From Lucinisca nassula (lineage: Eukaryota > Mollusca > Bivalvia > Lucinida > Lucinidae): DNA of 64,000 bases. The translations under genes were made by a program, and so were the position numbers. The notes under the pieces were generated by a model. It searched no databases and was not told the DNA's origin. It was given only the letters and a program-made list of their open reading frames with translations. Below, one piece after another: positions 44,001-54,340 of the stretch (the first letter of the stretch is position 1; every line of letters begins with the position of its first letter). Where the stretch lies: NCBI GenBank assembly GCA_963580285.1, contig OY757010.1, forward strand, positions 65,060,406 through 65,124,405. The letters run 5' to 3'.

Positions 44001-44710
44001 TCCCTAATAGATGTCCTACTCAGGTCATCGTTTGGGTTATCACTGTGTAATATTTGTTCAATAGTGTCATCCAAGAATATGAAATCATTTTCGTTTCCCG
44101 TTCTTGCATTAAAGTCGCCCAATAAGCATATCTGGAGGTCATTATTGGGATTAAGTTCTAATAAATCTGCTTCCAATGCATCAAATATTGAAATGTGACT
44201 GTAATTACTCCCTTCTGGTGGAATGTAAGAAACACAAAATAAAACTTGTGAACACTTTGAACTAGAAAACCAGTAGAAATTTTCACCATCATTCTTAACA
44301 ACTTTGAATGAATCATACACACTGTCACTGACCAGGATGGTAATCCCACCTGATTTGTTACGAGCATTAGCTCTGGTTATATGTGGAAGACATTTGAATC
44401 CATTTAAGGAAATAGTATCATAGGTATCAAAATGTGTTTCCTGAAAACAAATGACATCATATTTATTTACAAAACTCTCAAAATCAGGGATTTGAACTTT
44501 ACTGCTCAAACCACCAACATTGATAGATAAAATGTTTAAACAAGTTTGAATATCAGAGTAAATAATAGTGTCATCTTCAGAATAAATTTCTGTGACATCT
44601 GAAAAGTTTTCAGACAAAATACTGGAATCCCTAGATATGTCAAGTGTATTATTAGTCAAATCAGGTGAGGAACCACCATGGTCAGATAGTTCAGAACTTT
44701 CTTCTCCCCT
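41057..44710 (-). CDS. LINE ORF2: APE endonuclease, reverse transcriptase, CCHC zinc motif
   Basis: Uninterrupted for over 1200 codons. Counting from the TTG at 44659: endonuclease ~41-315 with SINVGG (Asn47), CFQETHFD (Glu74), LLGDFNART (Asp182, Asn184), SVIDYA (Asp276) and SDAHSGIH (Asp302, His304). RT follows: DNYRGITILSCFGKLF, QAGFRKNYST, FIDYKKAFDSV, GVRQGENLSPVLFSLFLNDL and catalytic YADDTVILAE near residue 804. A C-terminal CELC...HYVLEC zinc motif lies near 1122-1140. No ATG occurs before residue ~392; the frame is contiguous with ORF1 across one UAG. All catalytic residues are present, so this may be a recent copy. I/Jockey-group style; clade open. Confidence 0.92.
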   Translation of the reverse strand, partial: RGEESSELSDHGGSSPDLTNNTLDISRDSSILSENFSDVTEIYSEDDTIIYSDIQTCLNILSINVGGLSSKVQIPDFESFVNKYDVICFQETHFDTYDTISLNGFKCLPHITRANARNKSGGITILVSDSVYDSFKVVKNDGENFYWFSSSKCSQVLFCVSYIPPEGSNYSHISIFDALEADLLELNPNNDLQICLLGDFNARTGNENDFIFLDDTIEQILHSDNPNDDLSRTSIRDLGFPTERYNSDHAQLNNYGKRLLEVCKSFNLCIANGRLGKDKFLGNKTCKGTSVIDYAILSPLLFTAIKDFEILPFDPLLSDAHSGIHLSLTRTCSETEQSNHINDESVTIKSVWNQEASDIFLQHLNSFDINQLNESLGSLTHNDFTQENVESYVTQCSSLLFNAADAAGMIKHCTVKNTTKPKHITRKPVKRPWFNQDCQRLRLQYRRAKNHRRRVNSVENFQYISEASKAYKKCINKQFNEYQKIFINKLRSLKNADPKAYWKLLNKADGSKANTIQKVALQTFAEHFKKLNTVSTENSDSLSEIDPAKVSEWNFDLNTEISEQEVLKSINNLKINKACASDLILNEFLKYSKTKMLTVFTKLFNLVFSSGFIPEDWSQGIISPIYKNKGDKCNPDNYRGITILSCFGKLFTAVLNHRLNKYLENMNILCEEQAGFRKNYSTTDHIFNLKCLIDLYLFRGKKLYCAFIDYKKAFDSVKRTYLWQKLLANNIDGKMFKIIHNLYASAKSCVKQGHMKSTTFSSNVGVRQGENLSPVLFSLFLNDLSEFISHGYDGLNNVNEMAKILLSNEDIEVYFKLYILLYADDTVILAESAQELQAALNAMFLYCKSWDLEVNPSKTKVIIFTNRKLQDKPLFTYNGQELDLDDSFVYLGAMFSYNGRFQRHNQRLVDQARKSMFAVLRKARWLHLPVDIQIQLFDSMVVPILLYGSEVSGFENCDALERLCIQFYKIILKAKKSTPDIMLYGELGRYPISIFTKSRMIGFWQRIINGKTDKISYKLYKILLTMHQRDLFHSKWLLSIKNILHDCDKELCWLNQEAPLNISRVVKLKLTEIYKCSWKESVFQSPKCLNYRIFKYNFGLEKYFGLLPDDLALAFFHFRTLNHKFPIEWGRYEGIARDGRQCELCFLHKLGDEYHYVLECTYFDDLRRNYLPRDLISRPNTMKFENLMGSNDTHLLFKVSKYCKVVLKTFKEIFRNI

Positions 44711-45518
44711 CTACAAGTCCGGGAAACCAAAATTTGTCACGTCTACATCATCAACACCGATCTTGAAAAGGTCGTCAGGATTTTCGATGGTCACGTTTCT
44801 CCCAGCACCCCGGTCTTCTTTGAGTGTAACTCTGATACGTCCCTCGCTTGTTCTGGTCTTCTCTGTGTTAGCGTGAGCTTTTACGAATTTTAGCAGCTTT
44901 GACCGCTGCTGAGTTAAGTCCTCTTGAATGAACATCCCCCTGAAAGGATTGTCAGGGGTGTTTAACGGAGCCTTCTTAGCGTACAGCAAGTCATTTCGAA
45001 CTTTCCTGTTGTTCAAGCGAACGATGACTGCCATTTTGTCTGCCGCAGCTCGGGCAGGGAGCTTGTGTATTGTGTTTATGTCCGTTCCTTCTACAGTGAC
45101 GCCCAGAACAGTCCCCAACTCGATGAATTTGGCCCTAAGCTCTGCATCCTCACATGCAGGAAAGTTAAACAGCCTTAAGTTTTCACGCCTAGTGTATTGC
45201 TCCAGGCGCTCGTTATGATAGGCCAGGATTCTAAGGTTCGACTTGTTTTTCTCCACAGCCACCTGAAGTTTCTTGACATTCTCGGCAACTGACTTATTAG
45301 TTAACACAAAATGGGACCATAATGGACGCAATGTTCACCACTGTTTTGTCTTCGGGGCTTAGCTTAGCTTTCTTAGATTCATTTATCAAGTCCACCATGG
45401 CAGTATAACCGCCCTCGCTGTCTTCATTTGCCAAGTCAATCAACTGACGCTGCATGGCGTCCAGATCAAGGCATGTGCCACTGCCGCTTGCCTTCGCCGC
45501 CCCTTTTTGTTGACCCAT
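44711..45518 (-). CDS. LINE ORF1 protein (RNA-binding, L1-ORF1p-like), one frameshift
   Basis: Begins at ATG 45518 (MGQQKGAAKASGSG). The first ~70 codons are in one frame, the rest in another; the switch lies at about 45300-45335 next to CCC-A-TTTT, so a 1-nt change or sequencing error is likely. The second part has a helical, probably coiled-coil stretch (ENVKKLQVAVEKNKSNLRIL), then YTRRENLRLFNFP and IHKLPA...VIVRLNNRKVRND, which resemble the RRM-like domain of ORF1 proteins, and a basic C-terminal region. It stops at UAG 44713-44711 in the ORF2 frame. Confidence 0.75.
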
Positions 45519-46211
45519 TGCTGCCCTACACCAAAATTTCTAGTCATATATGAAGTATAATGTTAGTTCTTGATTATTCGTTATATTATAGTCTCTGATG
45601 TCCACAAATAAAATAGATCTTCTTGGATTTTTGTCGAGATAAAATTTTCTTGTCTCCTCAAATCTTTTGCACACGGCGTTCAGACATAGAATATCTTACA
45701 CGAGCGGTAACAGGGGGAATAACCTACGTCAGAGCAGTGACGTCATTACCATTCTTAGGTTTGCAGGCGTTTACTACACAAAAGGCATTTGTCACAACAC
45801 GTAGGCGCAGTCGGTGCATTAGATCATAAAAGAATCAAACATACTGAAATCTGTCCCAGAAATGTGGCCTTTTGTTTAAATGTGGCATTTATGAAAAGAG
45901 CCTCCGACGACTCGAGTATACAAAATTTATATGGGCCCCGTCAAGCGATTTTGGTACTTCGGGCCTATCGCCTATGCGAGCAGCGAAGGTTCAGGCGAGC
46001 CTGCGCATCCGCGCAGTCTCGCCAGAACCTTCGCTGCTCGCTCATACAAGCAGTGAATCAAGAGGAACCTTCAGACCTGGCCCCTCTGAATGGCTGGGCA
46101 TGCGCAGTTAAAATTTGTCATGACGGAATGCTCGAAGACACAAATTCGCTTGACGGGGCTCATATGATAAACATGTGATATATTGAGTGACAAATCACTA
46201 GGCGAAAAATT
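45519..46211. other. LINE 5' flank and a GC-rich palindrome
   Basis: 45519 to ~45850 is probably LINE 5' UTR on the minus strand. At 45975-46055 a long imperfect palindrome (CGAGCAGCGAAGGTTC / GAACCTTCGCTGCTCG) surrounds CGCATCCGCG. No gene is evident. Confidence 0.5.
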
Positions 46212-46469
46212 GCCCCAGCCCATCGGGGCTTGAAGAAATAGAAGGGCTGCATGATGCATCTATGCAGAGCTGAAACCGACCCACGCAGGAGTACTGGTAA
46301 ACTGCTTAGAGGATCTATGCCTGCCCAGGCAAAGCAATGTGAGTCGGACCGTCCATGCTTATAAACCCTATTGGTTTCATTGGGCGGCAGGGATTGAGAA
46401 AATTGAAAGCAACGTTTCCAAAATGACCTTTACAGTGAGGCGGGGACGGTAAACCTCAAACAAACAAAA
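46212..46469 (+). mobile_element. SINE type S2 with internal deletion
   Basis: Head CAGCCCATCGGGGCTTGAAG through GGCGGCAGGGATTGAGA, then a jump of ~40 bp to AAATTGAAAGCAACGTTTCC and the tail. Confidence 0.8.
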
Positions 46470-46760
46470 TTAGGCGAAAAAGCGTAACGAAAAGCGTTGC
46501 CTTTTATGACTTTATTGTTTCCTTGACGTTAGACGGGGTAACGTCTTTTTCGCGAATAAAGTACGTTACAAAAACAGGTAACTGCATGTATTACAGTCAA
46601 ACATGTTGACGGGATTTCTTCAAACAATGGAGGAATGTTGAGAGGTTGAGAGAATATGAAGGAAACTACAGCTACGCGCTTGTGATTTGATCTACATTTC
46701 AACTGACCTCCAAACAGTGGCATATTAGTCCACAAATCACTGCTAGAGTTGAGCTATTTC

Positions 46761-47423
46761 TTAAGGGGGAATGGATACACTTTCAGGGGAGACAATTCCT
46801 TCAAAAGTATTTGTGTCTCCTACAGGGGCCAGTTTCAAGCTTTTTGAGAGGAAAGATATACTATCCTATAATAATACAGACACACAGGGGCCTTTACAAG
46901 TTTCAAGCTTTTTGAGAGGACACACAGGGGCCAGTTTCAAGCTTTTAGAGAGGAAAGATATACTATCCTATGATTATATAGACACACAGGGGCCAGTTTC
47001 AAGCTTTTTGAGAGGACACACAGGGGCCAGTTTCAAGCTTTTTGAGAGTAAAGATATACTATCCTATAATAATATAGACACACAGGGCCAGTTTCAAGCT
47101 TTTTGAGAGGACACTTGGGGGCCAGTTCAAGCTTTTCGAGAGGAAAGATATACTATCCTATAATAATATAGACTATATTATTAAAGGATAGTATATCTTT
47201 CCTCTAAAAAAGCTTGAAACTGGCCCCTGTGATGTCTCCCATGTCAATAGGGGTCAACTCTTAAAGAAAAGAATTTGCTTCTGAGGAGCAAATTCTTTTC
47301 TTTAATAGTAGACCCCTTTTTCAGTGAGACAGGGCTTATAGAAAAGCGAACAGGAAGTCCCGGAAGTTGTCTCCCTTTGAAAAATGGCGGAAAAATCTGC
47401 CAGGTTTTCCCAATTCTTCTTAA
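46761..47423. mobile_element. TTAA-flanked TIR element with expanded tandem core
   Basis: Begins TTAAGGGGGAATGG, ends near TTCTTCTTAA. Its short relative at 53354-53543 shares both ends (ACTTTCAGGGGAGACAA-type start, AAAAATGGCGGAAAAATC near the end). Here the core has ~6 copies of ACACAGGGGCCAGTTTCAAG plus GATATACTATCCTAT units, one inverted (47166-47225), and a hairpin GAATTTGCTTC / GAGCAAATTC (47270-47303). TTAA target suggests piggyBac- or Kolobok-like. Confidence 0.65.
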
Positions 47424-48435
47424 GACTTGTGGGGCATATCATTTTATGACATGACGTCATCCACGTCACATGATTAGGATGATATAGGAGAAATTAATGA
47501 GCCGGCGCACGACAAAACCTACACTAAGACCGGTACGACCAGCAGAGACTCAAATCAACCTGCGTACCCATCCACTATGACAAGACCATTTGCTTATGTC
47601 TCTTTGCATAGATATTGGCCTATAATAGGTATATGCGATCAGCGAAGACTCTGATCAGACTGCGCGAATGCGCAGGTTGATCTGAGTCTTTGGTGGTCGC
47701 TCAAGACTTCTTGTAGATTTTTTTCATGCGCTGGCTAATTTGATTTTTTTTTAATGTAAGACCGATTTTTCTTCCACCGAATGAACACCGAAGTATTTCA
47801 CGAGTGGCGAAGCGACGAGTGAAAATACTTCTTCTGGTGTTTATGGGTGTAAAAGAAATTGATATTACACTGAAAAATCTATTTTTCTGTTTCTTTCATG
47901 CTTTAAATTGTAATTTGTAACGCAATTTCAAAGCGTTTGCCACCATCACGGAGAACAACTTTTTCCAGGGCGATTTCGTGTCGATTTGCAGGTGTTCAGT
48001 GTGTTAATTGGGTATTATATTGGGTGTAAACTGGAAATTTGCACCTGGAAAACAGCTTGGGATGTAACTTTATCATATGGTTTGCTTGAAATGTGCATTT
48101 GAATAATGTTCGCATTTGCTAAACTAGTCTGGCGTCGCGTGTATTATTTAGGTTGCGTAGGTGCATAAAGTGACGCCATCAACGTTGGAATGGCGTTAAA
48201 ACGTGCGTGACGTAATTTCTGTCACACAGTAATAACGTTTAACTAATTGACTTTTCACAAACAGAGAATAAATGTAATGTTTTTAGGAAACATCGAATTC
48301 ACAAATAGTGAAAAATAAAAATCGTATTACCGAGAAATCTCTATCATTCATTGAAAAACATGTAAGAAAAAATCTTATTTGACCTGCCTATAAAATTTTA
48401 CCTGGAGAAAATCTCATTTTGTACAAGTCATCTAT
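47424..48435. other. No gene; one palindrome
   Basis: A hairpin of the GATCAG type at 47638-47702 (CAGCGAAGACTCTGATCAG and inverse). The remainder, including 47750-48430, shows no feature I can name. Confidence 0.45.
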
Positions 48436-48945
48436 GGGGCGCCGTTTTACTATTTATTCCCTATTTATGAATATCCATAATTATTTATGGATATCCATAA
48501 TTCGAATTATGGATATCCATAATTCGAATTATGGATATCCATAATTCGATATCCATAATTCGAATTATGGATTTCCGTTATTATTTATGGATATCCATAA
48601 TTCGAATTATGGATATCCATAATTCGAATTATGGATATCCATAAGTCGATCTGAATTAATGATATCCATAAATCGAATAATGGATATCCGTTATGCGATT
48701 TATTGATATCCATAAATCGAATTATGGATATCCATTATTCGGCTGATATATGGATATCCATAAATCGAATTATGGATATCCATAAATCGAATATCCATAA
48801 ATCGATTTATGGATATCATTAATTAAGATCGATTTACGGGTATTCATAAATCGAATTATGAATATCCATAATTCGAATTATGGATGTCCATAATTCGGTC
48901 TATTTATGGATATCACTTATTCGAATTATGGATATCCGTAATTCT
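48436..48945. repeat. Palindromic GGATATCC satellite, inverted relative to the others
   Basis: Begins with the end motif GGGGCGCCGTTTTACTATTT, then about 20 units of AATTATGGATATCCATAATT with ATTCG/AATCG spacers and some variants. Confidence 0.85.
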
Positions 48946-49110
48946 CCTCTGCAAATAAACCAAATGAATACTGACTGCTCCCTTTGCAAAAGAAAAAAAA
49001 AAGACACAACAAAGTAAATAAATAAATAAATAAAAAAAACTCTCGCCTATTCCCGTCAGGTTTCCAATTTTAGAGTGTAATAAAAGCCGAGATGGAGGTG
49101 GAGGTTTTGC

Positions 49111-49406
49111 TTGTTTGTTCGATTTGAGGTTTAACGTCCCCGTCAACACTGTTTAGGTCATTTTGGAGACCTTGCTTCCAATTTTGTGGGACGTTTACCC
49201 GACATTGAGATGAAATGACAGGCCAAGCCTTGTCACCCAATGAAACCAATAGGGTTTATAAGCATGGACGGACCGACTCGCACCGCTTTGCCTGGGCAGG
49301 CTGAAAAATCTCTAAGCGGTTTACCAGTACTCGTGTGCGGTCGGTTTCAGCTCTACGTGGAAGCATCATGCAGCTCATCTATTTCTTCAAGCTCAGATGG
49401 GCGGGA
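49111..49406 (-). mobile_element. SINE type S2
   Basis: Complete minus copy: GATTTGAGGTTTAACGTCCC, then AATGAAACCAATAGGG, and the head near 49400. Confidence 0.85.
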
Positions 49407-49490
49407 GCGGGGAGGGTGGAGAAAGAATAGGGTAGGTTTAGTGGTGGCCTATGGTTTGGGGGAGATACGTTTTTTTGTTGTTTTTTTAGC

Positions 49491-52044
49491 TCACCAGAGC
49501 CGAAGGCTCCGGAGGAGCTTATAGGATAGGCAGCTGTCCGTCGTCTGCGTCATCTGCGTCTGCGTCTGCGTCTGGTGACGTCAACACTTTTAAACGACAT
49601 CTCCTCTGAAGCCGCTAGGCCGATTGGGCCCAAATTTCATCTGTAGGTCCTTGGGTTGGGGGATTGAAAGTTTGTGTTTTTTTTATGAAATTAGGCTCAT
49701 TAGTTTGGTTGCTATGGCAACTTAGAGTTTCCATAGACTTATAATGGGGAAAACTGAAAAATGGCATTTACTGCCAAGTCGCTGCAGATATTTTGACAAA
49801 ACTTTCATAGAAATATTCCTTAGGCAATCTACTATCTGCCATAATATGATTTTAGGCCTACTGCTCATTTGTATTGGTTGCCATGGAAACCAAATTGAAA
49901 AAAAATAGAAAAAAAAAAACTTAAAAAATCATCTCCTCAGAAACCGTATGCTCTATGAGGCTGAGAGTTTATGAAAATATTCACTATGTTTGCCTTTACA
50001 GGTTTTGTGTTTTTTATGAAATACAGCTCTTTAGTTTAGTTGCTATGGCAACTAGGATTTTCCATAGACTTATAATGGGGAAAATTGAAGAATGGCATTA
50101 ACTACAAAGCCTTTGCAGATATTTTGACAAAACTTTCATAGAAATGTTCCTTTAGTAAACTTCTCACATCAATATGCTTCTATGTCAACCTGGGGGTCCT
50201 GTAGGTTGTGCTGGGGCCATTCCCCGCCCCCAGTACTTCATAAAATTCCTTATATCTCAGCAACCTTACAGATCCCCACCCCTAAACCATATATATTCTT
50301 GTTCCTTATGATAAGATGCATTAAGTGACACCAACCTGGGGATCCCCCCGGATGTGCCGGGGACATGCCCCACCCCCTCCACTTCATAAAATGCCATTTA
50401 TCTCAGAAACCAGTCAGATCCCCACCCGTAAAGCATATATATACTTGTCTCTTATGATAAGATGCACTCAGTGACACCAACCTGGGGGTCCCCCAGGATG
50501 TGCTTGGGCCATGCCCCACCCCTCCTTTTCACAACAGGCCCAATATTCCAGAAACCTAACAGATCCAAACCCCTAAATGAAATATATTTTTGTTCCTTAT
50601 GATAAGTTGCATTCAGTGACACTAACCTGGGGGACACCCGGGATGTGCCGGGGACATTCCCAACCCCCTCCACTTCATAAAAGGTTGGCCCCCGCCCATA
50701 GGGGCTTGAAGAAATATATGGGCTGCATGATGCTTCCACGCAGAGCTGAATCCGGCCCACACACTAGTACTGGTAAACCGCTTTGGGGATCTAAGCCTGT
50801 CCAGGAACTGTGGTGCGAGGCGGACCATCCATGCTAATAAACCCTATTGGTTTCATTGGGCGGCAGGGCTTGAGATATCATTTCATCTCAATATCGGGTA
50901 AAAGTCCCACAAAGTTGGAAATGACCCTTACAGTGTTGACGGGGACGTTAAACCTCAAATCAAACAAACAAACAAAACTTCATAAAAGGCCAAATATTCC
51001 AAAACCTTACAAATCCCCACCCCTAAACCATATATATTCTTGACACCAGCATGCCCCCCCCCCCCCCCCCCCCCACACACACCTTTATTAAAAGCCATAT
51101 ATCTCAGAAACCGGTCAGATCCCCACCCCTTAACCATATATATTCTTGTTCCTTATGATAAGACCCCGCTTCATAATAGGGCATATATCTCAGAAACTAT
51201 TCAAATCCCCACCACATAATCAATATATTCTTGTTCCTTGTTATTAGACACATTCAGTCAACCCATCTTGTGGGGTCTGAAGGGGCCATTTCTCTCCCAT
51301 CCACTTCATAAAAGGGCCTCATATCTCAGAAACTGTTCAGCATTAGATTGCAACAATCTTGGGCTTTTCTGGAATCCACCATGCCCGAATCCCTCCACTG
51401 CTTAAAAGGCCTTACATCTCAGGAGCCATACATATCCCAACGCTAAACCATATATGTCTCTGTTCTTTTTTATAAGACACATTTAATGGCACCAACCAGG
51501 GCTCCATTGGGTTCATGCCCCACCCTCTCTACTAGGTATATAAAACACCTAATATTTCAGATACAGTCCACATGAGTGCTCATTTGGGAATTGGGAGACT
51601 TTATAATTGGTAGATTTAAATCATACCATGTTAAAATACATGTCTGCCATTGGGCAATGCCCATCTTAGCTCCGGTTTATGAAATTTGGCCTTTTGGTTT
51701 GTTTGCCATGGCAAGTTAAGAGTTTCCATTGACTTATAATGGGGAAAATTGAAAAATGACATTTATGCCTTTCAAGATATTTTGTCAAACTTACATAGAA
51801 ATGTTCCTTTAATAATGTTCTTTTAGGCCTATTGGTTGCCACAGATGGGAAAATGTCAGTTGTCGTCCTGCAACAACACATTCAAGCGACATCAGACCTC
51901 TGAAGCCACTAGGCTGATTGGGTCCAAATTTTATCTGTAGCATCCTTGGGCGCAGGGCTTCCATGGTTAATTAAAATACTTTGCTGCCAGTCGGCAGTGC
52001 CCCCTGAGCTCTGGTGAGCATAGTGGCCCATGGGCCTCTTGTTT
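49491..52044 (-). mobile_element. ACAAGAG-type element with ~140-bp tandem units
   Basis: On the minus strand it starts ACAAGAGGCCCATGGGCC, then TATGCTCACCAGAGCTC; it ends GAGCCTTCGGCTCTGGTGAG followed by CTAAAAAAA. The two ends share inverted CTCACCAGAGC. The body has two ~350-bp units (49600-50160) and then about eight GC-richer units (CACTTCATAAAAGG, CAGATCCCCACCCCTAAACC, ATATTCTTGTTCCTTATGAT) to ~51480. An S2 SINE sits in the array. Confidence 0.75.
50695..50976 (+). mobile_element. SINE type S2 with 13-bp TSD
   Basis: ACTTCATAAAAGG is duplicated at 50682-50694 and 50977-50989, within a tandem unit of the host element. This fixes the S2 ends: TTGGCCCCCGCCCAT at the start and CAAATCAAACAAACAAACAA at the end, with no A tail. 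Confidence 0.92.
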
Positions 52045-52045
52045 T

Positions 52046-52140
52046 AGTTTGATTTGAGGTTTAACGTCCCCGTCAACACCCATTGGGCCATTTTGGGGAC
52101 GTTGCTTCCAAGTTTGTGGGACTTTTAGCCTACATTGAGC
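52046..52140 (-). mobile_element. SINE type S2 tail fragment
   Basis: GATTTGAGGTTTAACGTCCC to CTACATTGAG; breaks off directly before LINE sequence. Confidence 0.75.
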
Positions 52141-52142
52141 TC

Positions 52143-52930
52143 GAAGCTTCTTTGGAGACTCCACCAGTACGGAATAAGAGGGGAAAGCACCGGGTTGGTC
52201 CCACGCCTTTTTGGGTAATCGGTCACAGTCGGTAATCCTTGAGGGTGAGGAATCATGTTCGGTCCCAGTTCATCAGGAGTGCCTCAGGGCTCTGTACTTG
52301 GCCCGATCCTGTTCCTTGTCTATATAAATGACTTACATGAACAGTTAGAATCACAAGTCCGTCTGTTTGCCGACGGCATGGCCATTTACCTCACCATAGA
52401 AGGAGCGGATAGTGGCCAGGTGCTATAAAATGATCTAAACACCCTGTCTGCGTGGGAGTCCAGGTGGGACATGGAGTTTAACCCCTCGAAGTGTCAGGTG
52501 GTAAGGGTGACTACTTCCAGGAGACCAATAAACGTCCTGTATCACCTGCATGTGCAGGTCCTGGAAGTGGTCACCAGTGCTAGGTACTTGGGGGGGGGGG
52601 GGCGGCATATCCGGTGGCCTGTCCTGGAACCCCCACAAAGACAGGATAACTGCAAATGCAAACAGTACCCTTGGATTCCTTAGAATGAATATCAAAACCA
52701 AGCTACAAAGGGTGAGAGAGACTGCCTACAACACTCTGGTTCGGCCCTAGCTGGAGTATGCAGCCCCTATATGGGATCCCTTTACCCGAACCAAGATACT
52801 CCGGTTAGAAAAAAAATTCCAAAAGAAGGGCTGCTCACTGGACCGCCAGTGACTATGACACAATTGCAAGCGTTACAGCCATGCTTAATAGACTTGGTTG
52901 GAGAACTTTGGGAGAAATCATTAAACCAAA
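52143..52930 (+). pseudogene. LINE RT fragment, family 4
   Basis: Frames contain [44 protein letters not shown] (catalytic FADD changed to FADG), then WDMEFNPSKCQVVRVT and NSTLGFLRMNI. Several frameshifts, a stop at 52426-52428 and a G run at 52590-52601. Different sequence from families 1 and 2. Confidence 0.8.
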
Positions 52931-52939
52931 GGCCTTTGG

Positions 52940-53328
52940 GGTGAATTATGGATATCCATAAATCGAAATATGGATATCATTAATGCAGACTGATTTATGG
53001 ATATCCATAATTTGATTTATGGATATGCATAATTCGAATTATGGATATCCATAAATCAGACGAATAATGGATATCCATAAATAGAATTATGGATATCCAT
53101 AATTCGTATTATAGATATCCATAATTCGAATTATGGATATCCATAAATCGATCTGAATGAATGATATCCATTAATCGAATTATGGATATACCATTATTCG
53201 ATTTGTGGATACATGTATCTATAATTCGAATTATGGTTATCCATTATTCGGCTGATTTATGGATATCCATAAATCGAATTATGGATATCCATAAATACGG
53301 ATTAAATAGTAAAACGGCGCCCCATATT
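52940..53328. repeat. Palindromic GGATATCC satellite with GGCGCC end
   Basis: About 16 diverged units, ending GGATTAAATAGTAAAACGGC and GCCCCATA exactly as at 32.5 kb. Confidence 0.85.
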
Positions 53329-53353
53329 CATCTGCTTCTTTTTTTCACCCTTA

Positions 53354-53543
53354 TTAAGGAGAATGGGTACACCTTCACGGGAGGCAACTCTTGCAAAAGT
53401 AATTCTGTATCCCATCTTTCCTTCAAGAGTAGACCCCTTTTTCAGAGTGATGGGGCTAACAGAAAAGCTAACAGGAAGTCCCAAAAGTTGTCTCCATTTG
53501 AAAAATGGCGGAAAAATCCGCTAGGTGTTCACATTCCCCTTAA
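53354..53543. mobile_element. TTAA-flanked short TIR element, 190 bp
   Basis: TTAAGGAGAATGGGTACACC at one end and CACATTCCCCTTAA at the other. Short form of 46761-47423. Confidence 0.7.
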
Positions 53544-53701
53544 GATGCTAATAACAACAATGATCGTCTGTTTTGTTGTCTAGAGGATCAGTCAGATCAG
53601 GGTCTATACTGTTTGCCTGGGTGCAAAAATATTTTTCAGAAATGTTTGCAAGAAGATGCAGCAGACGACATAAACAGTCGACATTTTCAGGTGCTGTTTT
53701 C

Positions 53702-54159
53702 GTTTGTTTGATTTGACCGTCAACACTGTGAAGGTTATTTTGGAGACGTTGCTTCCAATTTTGTGGGACTTTTACCCGACATTGAGATGAAATGACATCT
53801 CAAGCCCTGCCGTCCAATGAAACCAATAGGGTTTATAAGCATGGACGGGCCGACTCGCACCGCACTGCCTGGGCAGGCTTAGATCCTCTAAGCGGTTTAC
53901 CAGTATTCGTGTGCGGGTCGGTTTCAGCTGTGCGTGGAAGCATCATGCAGCCCATCTATTTCTTCAAGCCCCGCTGGGCGGGGGCCACATGGATGGTTCG
54001 TTAACTATGGCTCATTCGAATTAGGAAATTTGCCCCTCACTCCAGAAATAAAATACAGTAGAACTTCGATTGCTCGAGTATTCGTGTGCGGGTCGGTTTC
54101 AGCTGTGCGTGGAAGCATCATGCAGCCCATCTATTTCTTCAAGCCCTGATGGGCGGGGC
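53702..54159 (-). mobile_element. SINE type S2 plus a repeated S2 head
   Basis: 53702-53984 is a full S2. 53985-54076 is a unique flank (CACATGGATGGTTCGTTAAC to TTCGATTGCTCG). 54077-54159 is a second partial S2 head. The S2 plus flank combination recurs at 55078-55425. Confidence 0.8.
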
Positions 54160-54260
54160 TACGTTGGCATCTTTAAAAGATAAGTTTTAAGAATACTACA
54201 TGTAGGTTTATATAAACTTTATGCAAAAACGCATTTGCGTACACAACGTTCCGAGGGCGA

Positions 54261-54308
54261 TGAGAAGAAGAAGAAGAAGAAGAAGAAGAAGAAAAAGAAG
54301 AAGAAGAA

Positions 54309-54340
<32 letters not shown>
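54261..54340. repeat. (AAG)n microsatellite
   Basis: About 25 AAG units with few interruptions. The overlapping poly-Phe and poly-Arg ORFs are artefacts. Confidence 0.9.

Larger units (their letters stand above)
40321..45518 (-). mobile_element. LINE family 3, nearly full-length two-ORF element
   Basis: Order on the minus strand: ORF1 (45518-44711, one frameshift), UAG, ORF2 (44710-41057, intact), a 3' UTR of tandem ~50-bp GCCTTGGATAAGGCAAGTCC units (40900-41010), MITE insertions at 40480-40643 and 40684-40863, and a terminal AATAAAATCTTGAAAATCTT tail near 40321-40350. The 5' UTR extends beyond 45518 by an unknown length; no target duplication was found. Confidence 0.75.
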
